The notes under the pieces are model-generated. The model saw nothing but the letters and a program-made list of their open reading frames with translations, had not been told where the DNA came from and made no database searches. From Thermosulfidibacter sp. (lineage in GTDB: Bacteria > Thermosulfidibacterota > Thermosulfidibacteria > Thermosulfidibacterales > Thermosulfidibacteraceae), in NCBI GenBank assembly GCA_023269715.1, contig JAGDVO010000017.1, forward strand, positions 14,346 through 47,824: DNA of 33,479 nt. The letters run 5' to 3'. The position numbers were made by a program, and so were the translations under genes. Below, one piece after another: positions 7,778-16,915 of this stretch. How positions within the stretch are numbered: the stretch's first letter is position 1; every line of letters begins with the position of its first letter.

Positions 7778-8778
7778 AAAAGAACCTTGAGCGAATAAAA
7801 ATAGCTGTCATCGTTGGTATTTTGGCTGTTCTTCTAATTATATCTATAGGGGTTGTTGGATACATTCTTATAGAAGGTATGGATTTTCTAAGCGCTCTTT
7901 ATATGACTGCTATAACTATAACAACCGTTGGTTTTGGAGAAGTTAAACCTTTAAGTAGTGCGGGTAGGATATTTACGATATTTCTTATACTTTGTGGTAC
8001 TGGTACGTTTTTTTATTTTGTGAGTATAATACTTTCCATCATTTCTGAAGGGGGAATTTTTATTCTTCTTGATCATTATAGGAGGTCGAGGATGGTGAAA
8101 AAATTGGATTCTCATATAATAGTTTGTGGTTACGGCAGAGTTGGTGAGAATGTCTGTGAGGAACTCACACTTGAGGGTGTACCCTTTGTCGTTATAGAGA
8201 AGAATTTGAACAGGATAAAGCTTCTGGCGAAAAGGAAAATACCTTTCATTAGTGGTTTGGCGGGAGAGGAAACACTTAAGGCGGCGGGTATTGAAAGAGC
8301 AAAATCGTTGATACTGGCTCTGGGTGATGATGTGGATAACCTGTTTGTCGCTTTAACTGCTAAGGAACTTAATCCTAATATTTTCGTCGTTGCCCGTCTT
8401 AATAATCCTTCAAATGAAGAGAAATTTGTGAAAATAGGTGTGGATAGGATAGTTATGCCCTATAAGGTTGGAGCTTCTAGAATGGCTCAATGTGCTATAA
8501 GACCCGCTGTTACAAGTTTGATAGATGTTATAACAAGTAAAAAGGGGTTAGAGATATTTATCGAGGAAATAGAGATAAAGGAGAATAGTATTCTAGTGGG
8601 TAAAAGTATAAAAGAGCTTGATCTTAGGCGTATATACAACATCATGGTAGTAGCTGTTATAAGAGGTGAAAGGGGCTTGGTACAGGTAGATCCAGATATA
8701 GTTCTTGAAAAAGGGGATATTCTTATAGTTTTGGGTAACAAAGATGATATTTCAAATTTTATAGATAGTTTGAAGTAG
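7738..8778 (+). CDS. MthK-type potassium channel with RCK gating domain
   Basis: The 346-residue protein has TM1 at about 21-45, a pore helix and the selectivity filter TVGFGE at 63-68 (in ITTVGFGEVKPLSSAG), then TM2 at about 77-103. The RCK-N domain follows with HIIVCGYGRVGENV (GxGxxG at 131-136) and a Rossmann fold ending near 250, then an RCK-C domain (KENSILVGKSIKELDL onward). Such two-TM channels form tetrameric pores gated by an octameric RCK ring, often by calcium or nucleotides. TVGFGE rather than TVGYGD is a known variant. The ATG has GGTGGAGGG upstream and lies 40 bases inside the aminopeptidase gene. A second in-frame ATG (residue 119) has its own strong ribosome binding site. The gene ends in a hairpin shared with lon. 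Confidence 0.9.
   Translation: MDSIDREGEAASLEKNLERIKIAVIVGILAVLLIISIGVVGYILIEGMDFLSALYMTAITITTVGFGEVKPLSSAGRIFTIFLILCGTGTFFYFVSIILSIISEGGIFILLDHYRRSRMVKKLDSHIIVCGYGRVGENVCEELTLEGVPFVVIEKNLNRIKLLAKRKIPFISGLAGEETLKAAGIERAKSLILALGDDVDNLFVALTAKELNPNIFVVARLNNPSNEEKFVKIGVDRIVMPYKVGASRMAQCAIRPAVTSLIDVITSKKGLEIFIEEIEIKENSILVGKSIKELDLRRIYNIMVVAVIRGERGLVQVDPDIVLEKGDILIVLGNKDDISNFIDSLK
8080..8094 (+). promoter_or_regulatory. Internal ribosome binding site for a separate RCK subunit
   Basis: AGGAGG (8080-8085) stands exactly six bases before an in-frame ATG (8092-8094) at residue 119 of the channel. Initiation there would give a soluble protein of 228 residues beginning MVKKLDSHIIVCG, just before the RCK-N domain. 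MthK of Methanothermobacter makes a soluble RCK subunit from an internal methionine at the corresponding place. Confidence 0.65.
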
Positions 8779-8817
8779 ACCCACCTCTCAAGGTCAATTT
8801 TAACTGAGGGTGGGTCT
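8777..8817. terminator. Hairpin between convergent channel and lon genes
   Basis: AGACCCACC (8777-8785) pairs with GGTGGGTCT (8809-8817), and past one bulged T the stem continues CTCA/TGAG (13 base pairs in all). Neither side has a strong T-run, so termination strength is uncertain. The hairpin includes the stop codon of the channel gene and the last codons of lon. Confidence 0.5.
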
Positions 8818-11172
8818 ATCATTTGAGGATACTCTGTAAACTGCGGGTAAAGAGGCGTCCTTTAATCTGTTTCCTATGCCTTCTAGTGTTATCTTTAAAA
8901 CTTGATCCATGTTCTCTACGAGTATTATGTTCAAGTCCTTCAGTGTGTCTTCGCTTATTTCTTTTAGATCCTTTTCGTTTTCCCTTGGAATTATCACATT
9001 TTTTATACCGTATCTTTTCGCAGCAAGTAGTTTCTCCTTAAGTCCTCCTATTGCCAAAACTCTTCCTTTGAGTGTAACCTCTCCTGTCATTGCAATGTCA
9101 TTTCTAACGGGAATGCCTGTGAGACTACTTGCTAAAGCTGTGACAAGAGTAACGCCAGCACTTGGACCATCTTTCGGTATAGCTCCTTCTGGGATGTGTA
9201 CGTGTATATCGTAGTTTTTGTGGAAGTCCTTCTCTATGTTCAACTCCTTTCTTTTGCTTCTAATATAAGTTAATGCTGCTTTTGCTGATTCCTTCATTAC
9301 ATCGCCAAGTTGACCTGTTAGTATCAATTCGCCCTTTCCTTCAACAACCTCAACCTCTATTAATAGGACATCTCCTCCTGTTGGAGTCCATGCAAGTCCA
9401 ATAGCAGTGCCAACCGCAGGCTCTCTTAATATCGTAGAATCTCTGTACTTTGGTATTCCCAATAGTTCTTCTAGTAGATTGTTATCTACTTTTGTCGGAA
9501 GCTTTACTCTACTTTCCTCAGCTAGTTTGAGAATCTTTCTGCATATCTTTGCTATTGATCTTTCGAGTTGTCTTACTCCTGCTTCCCTTGTGTACCATCT
9601 TATAATTCTGAGTATGACTTCATCGGGGAGTATAATATCAGTTCTCTTGAGACCATGTTGTTTTAGTTGTTTAGGTATTAGATAGTCTCTTGCTATGTAT
9701 AGCTTCTCATTTTCAGTGTATCCTGGGATTTCGATTACTTCCATCCTATCAAGGAGCGGTTTTGGTATGGTCATAGTTGTGTTAGCAGTTGCAATAAAGA
9801 AGACTTCGGACAGATCAAATTCAACTGCCAAGTAATGGTCAGTAAAATGTTTGTTCTGTTCTGGATCGAGTACCTCAAGAAGGGCACTTGCTGGGTCCCC
9901 TCTGTAGTCTGATGAGAGTTTGTCTACTTCATCTAAAAGTATAACAGGATTCTTTACACCGACCCTCCTTATACTCTGAATTATCCTGCCTGGTAAAGCA
10001 CCTATGTAGGTTCTCCTATGCCCCCTTATTTCAGCTTCATCCCTTACACCACCAAGGGCTATCCTTGTGAACTTTCTTCCTATCGCTCTTGCAATCGATT
10101 CTCCTAGCGATGTTTTTCCCACTCCAGGTGGTCCGACAAAGCAGAGGATAGGACTTTTCAGTTTTTTGGTTCTTTTCTTGACAGCTAGGTATTCGAGTAT
10201 CCTCTCTTTTACTTCCTCTAGTCCATAGTGATCTTTATCTAACACCTCCCTAACTTTTTTAAGATCCAATCTTTCTTTTGTTCTTTTATTCCATGGTAGA
10301 CTTGTAAGCCAATCCAAATAGTTTCTTACTACCGTTGCTTCTGCGCTTGTTGGGTGCATAAGTTCGAGTTTTCTAAGTTCCCTTAAGGCTTTTTCTTTTA
10401 TTTCTTTTGGCATTCCACTTTTTTCTATTGCTTCCCTTAGTTCCTCTATTTCACTTAGCTCACTCTTACCAAGTTCTTTCTGTATTGCTCTGAGTTGTTC
10501 CATTAGATAGTATTCTTTTTGGTTCTTTTCTATCTGCTTTTTGACTTCTTCTCTTATTTTTTTATCTATTTCTGTTATTTCAATTTCCCTTTCAAGAATT
10601 CCATAGAGGATTTTGAGCCTTTCAACCAAGTCAATAGTTTCAAGTATCTTCTGTTTTTCTGTCGTTCTTATACTCATATTAGATGTTATTGTATCTATTA
10701 ATTTGGAGAGGCTTTCAATTTCTCTTATGGCCTGTAAAGTTTCGTTGGAGATTTTGCCACTTTTTTCTACGAATTTTGACAGTTCGTCTAGAATTACCCT
10801 TTTTAAATGTTCTTCAAGTAGCTTATCGAGTTCGGATTCTTTCAGTTCTTCAACTAGACATTCTATACACTGGTCATCTTTGAATTCGAGAATTCTTGCT
10901 CTCTCTATACCCTCTATAAGCATCTTTATCGTTCCATCGGGTAATTTTACATTCTGTACGATAACGGATACTACTCCTATGTCGTAGAGGTCGTCTCTTT
11001 TTGGATTTTCAATTTCTGGGTCTTTCTGAGTAACGAGGAAGAGGAATTTGTCTCTTTTGAGAGCTTCTTCCACTGCTCTTATAGACTTTTCCCTACCTAT
11101 GAATAATGGGACTATTGTTCCCGGGAAGACAACAACGTCTCGTAACGGTATTGTGGGTAATATTTTTGCCAT
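8800..11172 (-). CDS. lon: ATP-dependent protease La (Lon)
   Basis: The 790-residue length is typical of bacterial LonA. The N-terminal substrate domain begins PTIPLRDVVVFPGTIVP; a coiled-coil stretch rich in Glu/Lys/Arg spans roughly 190-270; the AAA+ domain has Walker A GPPGVGKTS at 347-355 and Walker B VILLDEVDKL. The protease domain has the catalytic Ser671 in PKDGPSAGVTLVTA and the partner lysine about 43 residues later in GGLKEKLLAAKRYG. Lon degrades misfolded and regulatory proteins in the cytoplasm. It starts 15 bases after clpX and is the last gene of the long minus-strand cluster. Its final residues are encoded inside the terminator-like hairpin. Confidence 0.97.
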   Translation of the reverse strand: MAKILPTIPLRDVVVFPGTIVPLFIGREKSIRAVEEALKRDKFLFLVTQKDPEIENPKRDDLYDIGVVSVIVQNVKLPDGTIKMLIEGIERARILEFKDDQCIECLVEELKESELDKLLEEHLKRVILDELSKFVEKSGKISNETLQAIREIESLSKLIDTITSNMSIRTTEKQKILETIDLVERLKILYGILEREIEITEIDKKIREEVKKQIEKNQKEYYLMEQLRAIQKELGKSELSEIEELREAIEKSGMPKEIKEKALRELRKLELMHPTSAEATVVRNYLDWLTSLPWNKRTKERLDLKKVREVLDKDHYGLEEVKERILEYLAVKKRTKKLKSPILCFVGPPGVGKTSLGESIARAIGRKFTRIALGGVRDEAEIRGHRRTYIGALPGRIIQSIRRVGVKNPVILLDEVDKLSSDYRGDPASALLEVLDPEQNKHFTDHYLAVEFDLSEVFFIATANTTMTIPKPLLDRMEVIEIPGYTENEKLYIARDYLIPKQLKQHGLKRTDIILPDEVILRIIRWYTREAGVRQLERSIAKICRKILKLAEESRVKLPTKVDNNLLEELLGIPKYRDSTILREPAVGTAIGLAWTPTGGDVLLIEVEVVEGKGELILTGQLGDVMKESAKAALTYIRSKRKELNIEKDFHKNYDIHVHIPEGAIPKDGPSAGVTLVTALASSLTGIPVRNDIAMTGEVTLKGRVLAIGGLKEKLLAAKRYGIKNVIIPRENEKDLKEISEDTLKDLNIILVENMDQVLKITLEGIGNRLKDASLPAVYRVSSNDRPTLS

Positions 11173-11187
11173 TTTTGTTCCCCTAAA

Positions 11188-12405
11188 TTATCCGGCTTTC
11201 CTCATTATGTAGTGGGGTTCTTCTCGATTTTTTACAACCTCAGATGTTATGACTATCTCTTTTACCTCTTCTGAAATTTCAGGTAATTTGAACATTATAT
11301 CCATCATAAGCTCTTCTATTATTGCTCTCAAGCCTCTTGCTCCTAGTTTTCTTTCAACTGCTTCTCTTGCTACCCACCTTATTGCATCTTCAGTGAAAGT
11401 AAGTTTTACATTTTCCATTTCGAATAATTTTTCATATTGTTTTATTATAGCATTTTTGGGTTCTACAAGGATTCTAACAAGATGTTCTTCGGTTAGATTT
11501 TCGAAAACAGCAATTACCGGCAGCCTTCCTACAAATTCTGGGATCATTCCGAATTTTATCAAATCGTGGGGTTGTATATACTGGAGGACGTTTTCTTCTG
11601 ATACTTTCACAGTTTCCTTACCAAAGCCTATAACCTTCTGTCCTAACCGTTTTTGTATTATCTTTTCAAGCCCTACAAATGCTCCACCACATATAAAAAG
11701 GATGTTTGTGGTGTCTATCTGGATCATTTCTTGATATGGATGTTTTCTACCTCCCTGAGGAGGAACATTTGCAATTGTCCCTTCTAGTATCTTAAGAAGT
11801 GCCTGTTGTACGCCTTCACCAGAGACATCTCTTGTAATGGATGGATTTTCAGATTTCCTTGCTATTTTGTCTATTTCGTCTATATAGACTATCCCCTTTT
11901 CCGCTCTTTCTATATCAAAGTCTGCTGCCTGTATGAGTCTGAGAAGGACGTTTTCAACGTCTTCACCCACATAACCTGCTTCTGTAAGAGTAGTAGCATC
12001 TGCTATAGCAAATGGGACATCCAAGAACTTAGCCAAGGATTGGGCTATTAAGGTTTTACCACTTCCCGTAGGTCCTATGAAGAGTATGTTGCTTTTTTGG
12101 ATTTCAACATCATCTGTAGAAAAATTCGAGTATATTCTCTTATAATGGTTGTAGACTGCGACAGATACTATTTTCTTTGCCTTTTCCTGTCCTATTACAT
12201 ACTGATCAAGAAAAGCCTTTATCTCTGAAGGTTTCGGTAACTTTTTTGAGTATTCCCTTTTCCTTTCCTCCTCTTTTATTATAGTGTTACATAGAGCTAC
12301 ACATCTATCGCATATATAGACACCAGGACCTGCTACCATCTTTTTAACTTCCTTCTGTGTTTTACCACAAAAGGAACATCTTATTATCTCTTTATCTATT
12401 GGCAT
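11188..12405 (-). CDS. clpX: ATP-dependent Clp protease ATP-binding subunit ClpX
   Basis: The 405-residue unfoldase begins with the C4 zinc-binding domain (RCSFCGKTQ and [10 protein letters not shown]) used to recruit adaptors and substrates. The AAA+ core has Walker A GPTGSGKT at 111-118, Walker [12 protein letters not shown] and the pore loop VGEDVENVL, with the [10 protein letters not shown] region that corresponds to the ClpP-contacting IGF loop. ClpX unfolds substrates and feeds them into ClpP. Its ATG overlaps the clpP stop by one base (TAATG), so translation is coupled. It lies in the common order tig-clpP-clpX-lon. Confidence 0.97.
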   Translation of the reverse strand: MPIDKEIIRCSFCGKTQKEVKKMVAGPGVYICDRCVALCNTIIKEEERKREYSKKLPKPSEIKAFLDQYVIGQEKAKKIVSVAVYNHYKRIYSNFSTDDVEIQKSNILFIGPTGSGKTLIAQSLAKFLDVPFAIADATTLTEAGYVGEDVENVLLRLIQAADFDIERAEKGIVYIDEIDKIARKSENPSITRDVSGEGVQQALLKILEGTIANVPPQGGRKHPYQEMIQIDTTNILFICGGAFVGLEKIIQKRLGQKVIGFGKETVKVSEENVLQYIQPHDLIKFGMIPEFVGRLPVIAVFENLTEEHLVRILVEPKNAIIKQYEKLFEMENVKLTFTEDAIRWVAREAVERKLGARGLRAIIEELMMDIMFKLPEISEEVKEIVITSEVVKNREEPHYIMRKAG

Positions 12406-13025
12406 TAATTTTTCCTCCTCTTGGTTGAACTTTTGGGCTTAGCACCTCTTGATTCTATAATTTCATCTATAATTCCGTATTCCAATGCTTCTTGGGCACT
12501 CATAAAATAATCTCTGTCTGTATCCATTCTAATCTTTTCTATCGGTTGACCAGTATGTTTTGATAAGATTTCTTCAAGAGCTTCTTTAAGCCTGAGTATC
12601 TCTTTTGCATGTATTTCTATCTCCTTGGCCTGTCCATGAAAGCCACCCATTGGCTGGTGTATCATTATTCTAGCATGGGGTAGTGCGTATCTCTTTCCTT
12701 TAGTTCCGGCAGCGAGAAGGAGAGCCGCCATACTGGCTGCTTGTCCTATACATATGGTGCAAACATCAGGTTTTATGTACTGCATAGTATCGTATATAGC
12801 TAGTCCTGCTGTTACCAATCCACCAGGGGAATTTATATATAGGTAGATATCCTTTTCGGGGTCTTCAGCTTCAAGGAATAGTAACTGTGCAACTACAATA
12901 TTTGCCACATAGTCGTCAATAGGAGTTCCCAAGAATACGATCCTATCCTTTAAAAGTCTTGAGTATATATCATAAGCCCTTTCTCCTCTTTCCGTCTGTT
13001 CTATTACTATAGGTACTAATAGCAT
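12405..13025 (-). CDS. clpP: ATP-dependent Clp protease proteolytic subunit ClpP
   Basis: The 206-residue serine protease has all three catalytic residues in the standard spacing: Ser98 in [10 protein letters not shown], His123 in [10 protein letters not shown] and Asp172 in [11 protein letters not shown]. The N-terminus [19 protein letters not shown] is the axial-loop region, with little propeptide. ClpP forms a double heptameric barrel served by ClpX. Two bases separate it from the trigger factor stop, and clpX overlaps its end, so tig, clpP and clpX form one translational block. Confidence 0.97.
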   Translation of the reverse strand: MLLVPIVIEQTERGERAYDIYSRLLKDRIVFLGTPIDDYVANIVVAQLLFLEAEDPEKDIYLYINSPGGLVTAGLAIYDTMQYIKPDVCTICIGQAASMAALLLAAGTKGKRYALPHARIMIHQPMGGFHGQAKEIEIHAKEILRLKEALEEILSKHTGQPIEKIRMDTDRDYFMSAQEALEYGIIDEIIESRGAKPKSSTKRRKN

Positions 13026-13027
13026 TT

Positions 13028-14359
13028 CTACTCCTCTCCCTTTGTCTTTGGTTTGAGTTCAACTTCTACTTCTTTAGTTTTAATCTTTTCCAAAAGTGCT
13101 TCAAGTGTTTTCGAAAAGCCTATATTTTCTATTATCTTAGCAAGCTTTCCTGTGCTTCTTAAAAACTCAGCCATCTTTTCGATAGTGGTATTGACGCTTC
13201 TTGCCATCAATTCAACGTTCCTTTCTATTTCGTCTCTGGTTACTTCTATACCTTCTTTTTCGGCTATTTTCGAAATAATGTATTCTGCCTTTACCTCGTT
13301 GATAGCTTCTTTTTTGAGTTCCTCTTTTACCTTTTTCAAATCCTCTTCCTTTGGTTCTATTCCTCTTAATCTTAGATCCATTTCATAATTCTTCAACTTT
13401 TCCTGGAATACACTTTCAAAAATGGTGGGTGGTACAGGGAAGTTATGCATTTCTACCAGTTTTTCTACAATTTTACCCATAGCCTCCCTTTTAGCTAATC
13501 TTTTGTATTCCATTTCCAATTCTGTTCTTACCTTTTCCTTTAGGGCTTCGAGATTTGTAACGTTGAATTTTTCAAAGAATTTTTCGTCTAGTTCTGGTAG
13601 GATCCTCTCTTTAATACTTATGATTTTTCCTTTGAAGGTTATTGTCTTTCCAGCCAAGTTTTTGTCAGGGAAATTTTCTGGATAGGTTGCTTGGAATGTA
13701 AATTCCTCCCCTACTCCCTTTCCCATCAGGGCTGAATCTAGTTGTTGTAAGAGAAAGTGGTTTGGACCATCTTGGACATCTCTGGAACTTCCTGCTACAT
13801 GGGTTACACCTTCTATCTTTTTCTCCTGTAGCGGCCTTTCACCTTCAAAGGCTTCATACTCGAATATTACCATATCACCTTCACTGACCACTCCCGCTTT
13901 TTCCCTGTACTCTGCGAAATTTTCTCTAAGCTTTTCTATATAACTATCTACAAATTCATCAGTAATTATGTATTTTTTAACTTCGATTTCGATGTTTTCG
14001 TAGTCTTTAAGTTCAAATTCGGGATGGACTTCCATAAGTAGCTTGAATTTCAAAGGCTTACCCTCGTCAAAGTCAAGTTCTTTTATATCAGGTTCTTTTA
14101 TGGGTTTAGCTTTTACCTCTTCTATTATTTTTGGGTAATTTTCTCTAAAAATAGTTTCTATAGCTTCTATTTTAGCGTATTCTCCAAACCTCGCTTTTAT
14201 TATATTTTTTGGAGCCTTTCCTGGTCTAAATCCAGGTACTTTCGTTTCCTTCTGTAACTTTCTATAGATCTCATCAAAGGTAGAATCAACCAGATCCTGT
14301 GGAATTTCGACTGAGACCTCGAGCCTTAAAGGTTCAATTTCCTTTACTTCTACTTTCAT
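13028..14359 (-). CDS. tig: Trigger factor
   Basis: I start the gene at the second ATG (14359), eight bases after AGGAGG, giving 443 residues; the first ATG (14365) is only two bases from that site and adds Met-Lys. The N-terminal ribosome-binding domain has the signature [17 protein letters not shown]. The FKBP-type peptidyl-prolyl isomerase domain lies around residues 150-245 ([17 protein letters not shown] onwards), followed by the helical C-terminal chaperone arms. Trigger factor meets nascent chains at the ribosome exit. It follows dapB by eight bases and precedes clpP by two. Confidence 0.95.
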   Translation of the reverse strand: MKVEVKEIEPLRLEVSVEIPQDLVDSTFDEIYRKLQKETKVPGFRPGKAPKNIIKARFGEYAKIEAIETIFRENYPKIIEEVKAKPIKEPDIKELDFDEGKPLKFKLLMEVHPEFELKDYENIEIEVKKYIITDEFVDSYIEKLRENFAEYREKAGVVSEGDMVIFEYEAFEGERPLQEKKIEGVTHVAGSSRDVQDGPNHFLLQQLDSALMGKGVGEEFTFQATYPENFPDKNLAGKTITFKGKIISIKERILPELDEKFFEKFNVTNLEALKEKVRTELEMEYKRLAKREAMGKIVEKLVEMHNFPVPPTIFESVFQEKLKNYEMDLRLRGIEPKEEDLKKVKEELKKEAINEVKAEYIISKIAEKEGIEVTRDEIERNVELMARSVNTTIEKMAEFLRSTGKLAKIIENIGFSKTLEALLEKIKTKEVEVELKPKTKGEE

Positions 14360-14373
14360 TTTCATTTCCTCCT

Positions 14374-15183
14374 TTATCTCTTGTTTTTCTGTATTCCAAG
14401 AACATCAAACATACTATAAAGTCCCGGTTCTTTATCTATTATCCATTTCGCTGCCTTTATTGCACCTCTTGCGAAAGTTTCCCTTGAATAAGCCCTATGC
14501 GTTAGTTCCAATCTTTCCCCTAACCCACCAAATATAACGGTGTGCTCACCCACCACGTCTCCTGCTCTAACTGCAAATACTCCTATCTCTCTGCGGTTCC
14601 TCTCGCCTACTATTCCCTTCCTTCCTGTAACCAGGCTATCTTCCAAACTTCTGTTTGTTGCCTTTGCTACTATTTCTGCAAGTTTCATAGCGGTACCACT
14701 TGGTGAATCCTTTTTAAATCGGTGATGTACTTCTACTATTTCTATGTCATAATCGTCACCAAGCACTTCCGCTACTTTTTCTACAAGTTCAAAGAGGATG
14801 TTTACACCAAGGCTCATGTTTGGAGAAAAAACTATTGGGATTTTTCTCGATGCTTCAAATATCGACGCCTTTTCATTTTTGTTGAACCCAGTGGTTCCTA
14901 TTACTATCGGCGTTTTTACATCTAGGCAGTACCTTAGGTTTTCGAGCGTGGCAGATGGTGTTGTAAAATCTATTATGACATCTGGTTTTTCTCCTTCATA
15001 AAAACTTCTGAGTATTTTGGCATCACACTCTACTCCTAGCACTTCCTTTACTCTAGCGCCAATTTTTGGGTTTTGTGGATGTTCCGTTACACTTATGACG
15101 GTTACATTATCCGTTGTAAGCGCACATCTTAGTATCGTTTGTCCCATTTTACCGAGTATCCCTGCAACACCAATCTTCACCAT
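14374..15183 (-). CDS. dapB: 4-hydroxy-tetrahydrodipicolinate reductase
   Basis: This 269-residue enzyme reduces the DapA product with NAD(P)H in the diaminopimelate/lysine pathway. The dinucleotide motif GVAGILGKMG is at residues 5-14. The catalytic signature EVHHRFKKDSPSGTA has His153-His154 and Lys157, and GTTGFN at 97-102 is also typical. The start is ATG, preceded by a modest GAGGG, three bases after the dapA stop. It is the last of the lysine genes before the protein quality control genes in the same transcript. Confidence 0.96.
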   Translation of the reverse strand: MVKIGVAGILGKMGQTILRCALTTDNVTVISVTEHPQNPKIGARVKEVLGVECDAKILRSFYEGEKPDVIIDFTTPSATLENLRYCLDVKTPIVIGTTGFNKNEKASIFEASRKIPIVFSPNMSLGVNILFELVEKVAEVLGDDYDIEIVEVHHRFKKDSPSGTAMKLAEIVAKATNRSLEDSLVTGRKGIVGERNRREIGVFAVRAGDVVGEHTVIFGGLGERLELTHRAYSRETFARGAIKAAKWIIDKEPGLYSMFDVLGIQKNKR

Positions 15184-15186
15184 GGT

Positions 15187-16068
15187 TTACCCTCTTATAA
15201 GTCCGTAATTTATCAATGTTTTTCTTAACGTTTCCTTGTTTTTTTCGGACATCCTGCAAAGTGGTAATCTGAGTTCTTCCTCTATCATTCCCATCATACT
15301 GAGTGCTGTTTTGACGGGTATGGGATTTGTTTCTATGAAAAGGGCCTTAGCAAGAGGTAGCAATTTGTAGTGGAGCCTTTTGGCTTCTTCGTATTCTCCC
15401 TTTAGAGCTTTCTCGACTAAAGTAGCCATGTCCTTCGGTGCTATGTTTGATAATACCGATATAACTCCCTTTGCACCAACGCATATTAGTGGATATACTA
15501 TGGCATCATCTCCAGAAAGAACTGTAAAATCTTCTCTTGATACCCTCTCAAGTATTTCACAGGTTCTCTGTACGCTTCCTGTTGCTTCCTTTATCCCTAC
15601 TATATTAGGTATTTTACTTAGCCTTTCAACCGTTTCTGGTAATAGGTCAGTGCCTGTCCTTCCAGGAACGTTATACATCACGATTGGGAATTTTGTTGTC
15701 TCTGCCAGATACTTGTAGTGTAAGTAAAGTCCCTCCTGTGTGGGTTTATTGTAATAAGGAGTTATAACAAGTGCTCCGTCTGCCTTCACATTCTTCGCAA
15801 ATTCTATAAGCTCAAGGGACTCCATAGTGTTGTTGGAACCGGCTCCCGCTATTACGGGTACCCTTCCTTTTACCTGTTCAACCGCTATTTTTATTAATCT
15901 TTTATGTTCTTCATATGTAAGGGTTGCAGATTCTCCAGTTGTTCCGCAGGGAACGATACCATTTGTTCCATTTTCAATTTGGAATTCAATCAACTCTCTA
16001 AATTTTTCTTCATCAACTTTTCCGTTTTTAAAGGGAGTAACAATTGCAACAAATGCTCCACTAAACAT
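15187..16068 (-). CDS. dapA: 4-hydroxy-tetrahydrodipicolinate synthase
   Basis: The 293-residue class I aldolase condenses pyruvate with aspartate semialdehyde. The Schiff-base lysine is Lys160 in NIVGIKEATGS; the pyruvate-binding loop is PCGTTGESATLTYEEH and the catalytic tyrosine lies in YNVPGRTGTDLLP. The frame also has an ATG at 16074, but GGAGG abuts it directly, whereas the same site is six bases from the ATG at 16068, which I use. It starts 21 bases after dapF and ends three bases before dapB. Confidence 0.96.
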   Translation of the reverse strand: MFSGAFVAIVTPFKNGKVDEEKFRELIEFQIENGTNGIVPCGTTGESATLTYEEHKRLIKIAVEQVKGRVPVIAGAGSNNTMESLELIEFAKNVKADGALVITPYYNKPTQEGLYLHYKYLAETTKFPIVMYNVPGRTGTDLLPETVERLSKIPNIVGIKEATGSVQRTCEILERVSREDFTVLSGDDAIVYPLICVGAKGVISVLSNIAPKDMATLVEKALKGEYEEAKRLHYKLLPLAKALFIETNPIPVKTALSMMGMIEEELRLPLCRMSEKNKETLRKTLINYGLIRG

Positions 16069-16089
16069 AGTCATCCTCCAATTTCTGAT

Positions 16090-16896
16090 TTATAAATATG
16101 CTTCTTCTCTCATAATTCCGTCATAGACCCAACGTGTTTCTCCTTCTAGGAATACCTTTCCATTGCCAGTATAATATATTTTCAGTATTTCGCCACTTCT
16201 TGTTAAGACTTCAACTTCGTTGTGTTTTATTATTCCCTTTATTATAGCTATCAGGGCGCTTGCCGTAGCTCCTGTACCACAGGCGAAGGTTTCTCCTTCC
16301 ACCCCTCTTTCATATGTTCTTATTGCTAATCTCTTGTCCCCTATCTTTTTAACGAAGTTAACGTTGGTCCCTTTTGGCGAAAATCTCTTGTGAAATCTAA
16401 TTTTTCTACCAAGTTCTTCTACGGGTACATTTTCAATATCCTCTGAAAATATGACAACATGAGGAACACCCGTATTGATATAGGAGTACTCTATTTTGAG
16501 GTCTTCTAAATAGTCGTTTAGTGTCAGGTCTTTTGGTTCTGTTAACTGTATTTTCACTCTTCTATCTATAACCTCAGCTTCGATTATGCCTGCTAGAGTT
16601 AAAAATTTCATTTTTCTTGGTGCTATGTTTCTTTCGTATGCGAACCTTGCGGCACATCTACCGCCGTTTCCGCACATTTCTGCTTCGGAGCCATCGGAGT
16701 TGAAGAATCTCCATTTAAAATCTGCTTCGTCACAGTTTTCTATTATTATCACACCATCTGCACCTATAGAGAGTGCTCTTCTCGTGATTTTTGGTATCAC
16801 CTTTTTAAACTCTTCAACTTCTATTTTTCCCTCTCTATTGTCGATTATTATAAAATCGTTTCCTGAACCCTGTAGTTTTGAAAAGGAGATATTCAT
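16090..16896 (-). CDS. dapF: Diaminopimelate epimerase
   Basis: The 268-residue enzyme converts LL- to meso-diaminopimelate for lysine and peptidoglycan. Both catalytic cysteines are present: Cys75 in EMCGNGGRCAARFA and Cys206 in TFACGTGATAS. The N-terminus has the expected KLQGSGNDFIIID. The ATG has TCGGAGGATAGG upstream. It follows lysA by 19 bases. DapD, DapC and DapE genes are not in the window, so whether this organism uses the acyl branches or the aminotransferase DapL is not shown here; the need for an epimerase rules out a pathway solely by diaminopimelate dehydrogenase. Confidence 0.96.
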   Translation of the reverse strand: MNISFSKLQGSGNDFIIIDNREGKIEVEEFKKVIPKITRRALSIGADGVIIIENCDEADFKWRFFNSDGSEAEMCGNGGRCAARFAYERNIAPRKMKFLTLAGIIEAEVIDRRVKIQLTEPKDLTLNDYLEDLKIEYSYINTGVPHVVIFSEDIENVPVEELGRKIRFHKRFSPKGTNVNFVKKIGDKRLAIRTYERGVEGETFACGTGATASALIAIIKGIIKHNEVEVLTRSGEILKIYYTGNGKVFLEGETRWVYDGIMREEAYL

Positions 16897-16915
16897 TTCC
16901 TATCCTCCGATAAGG

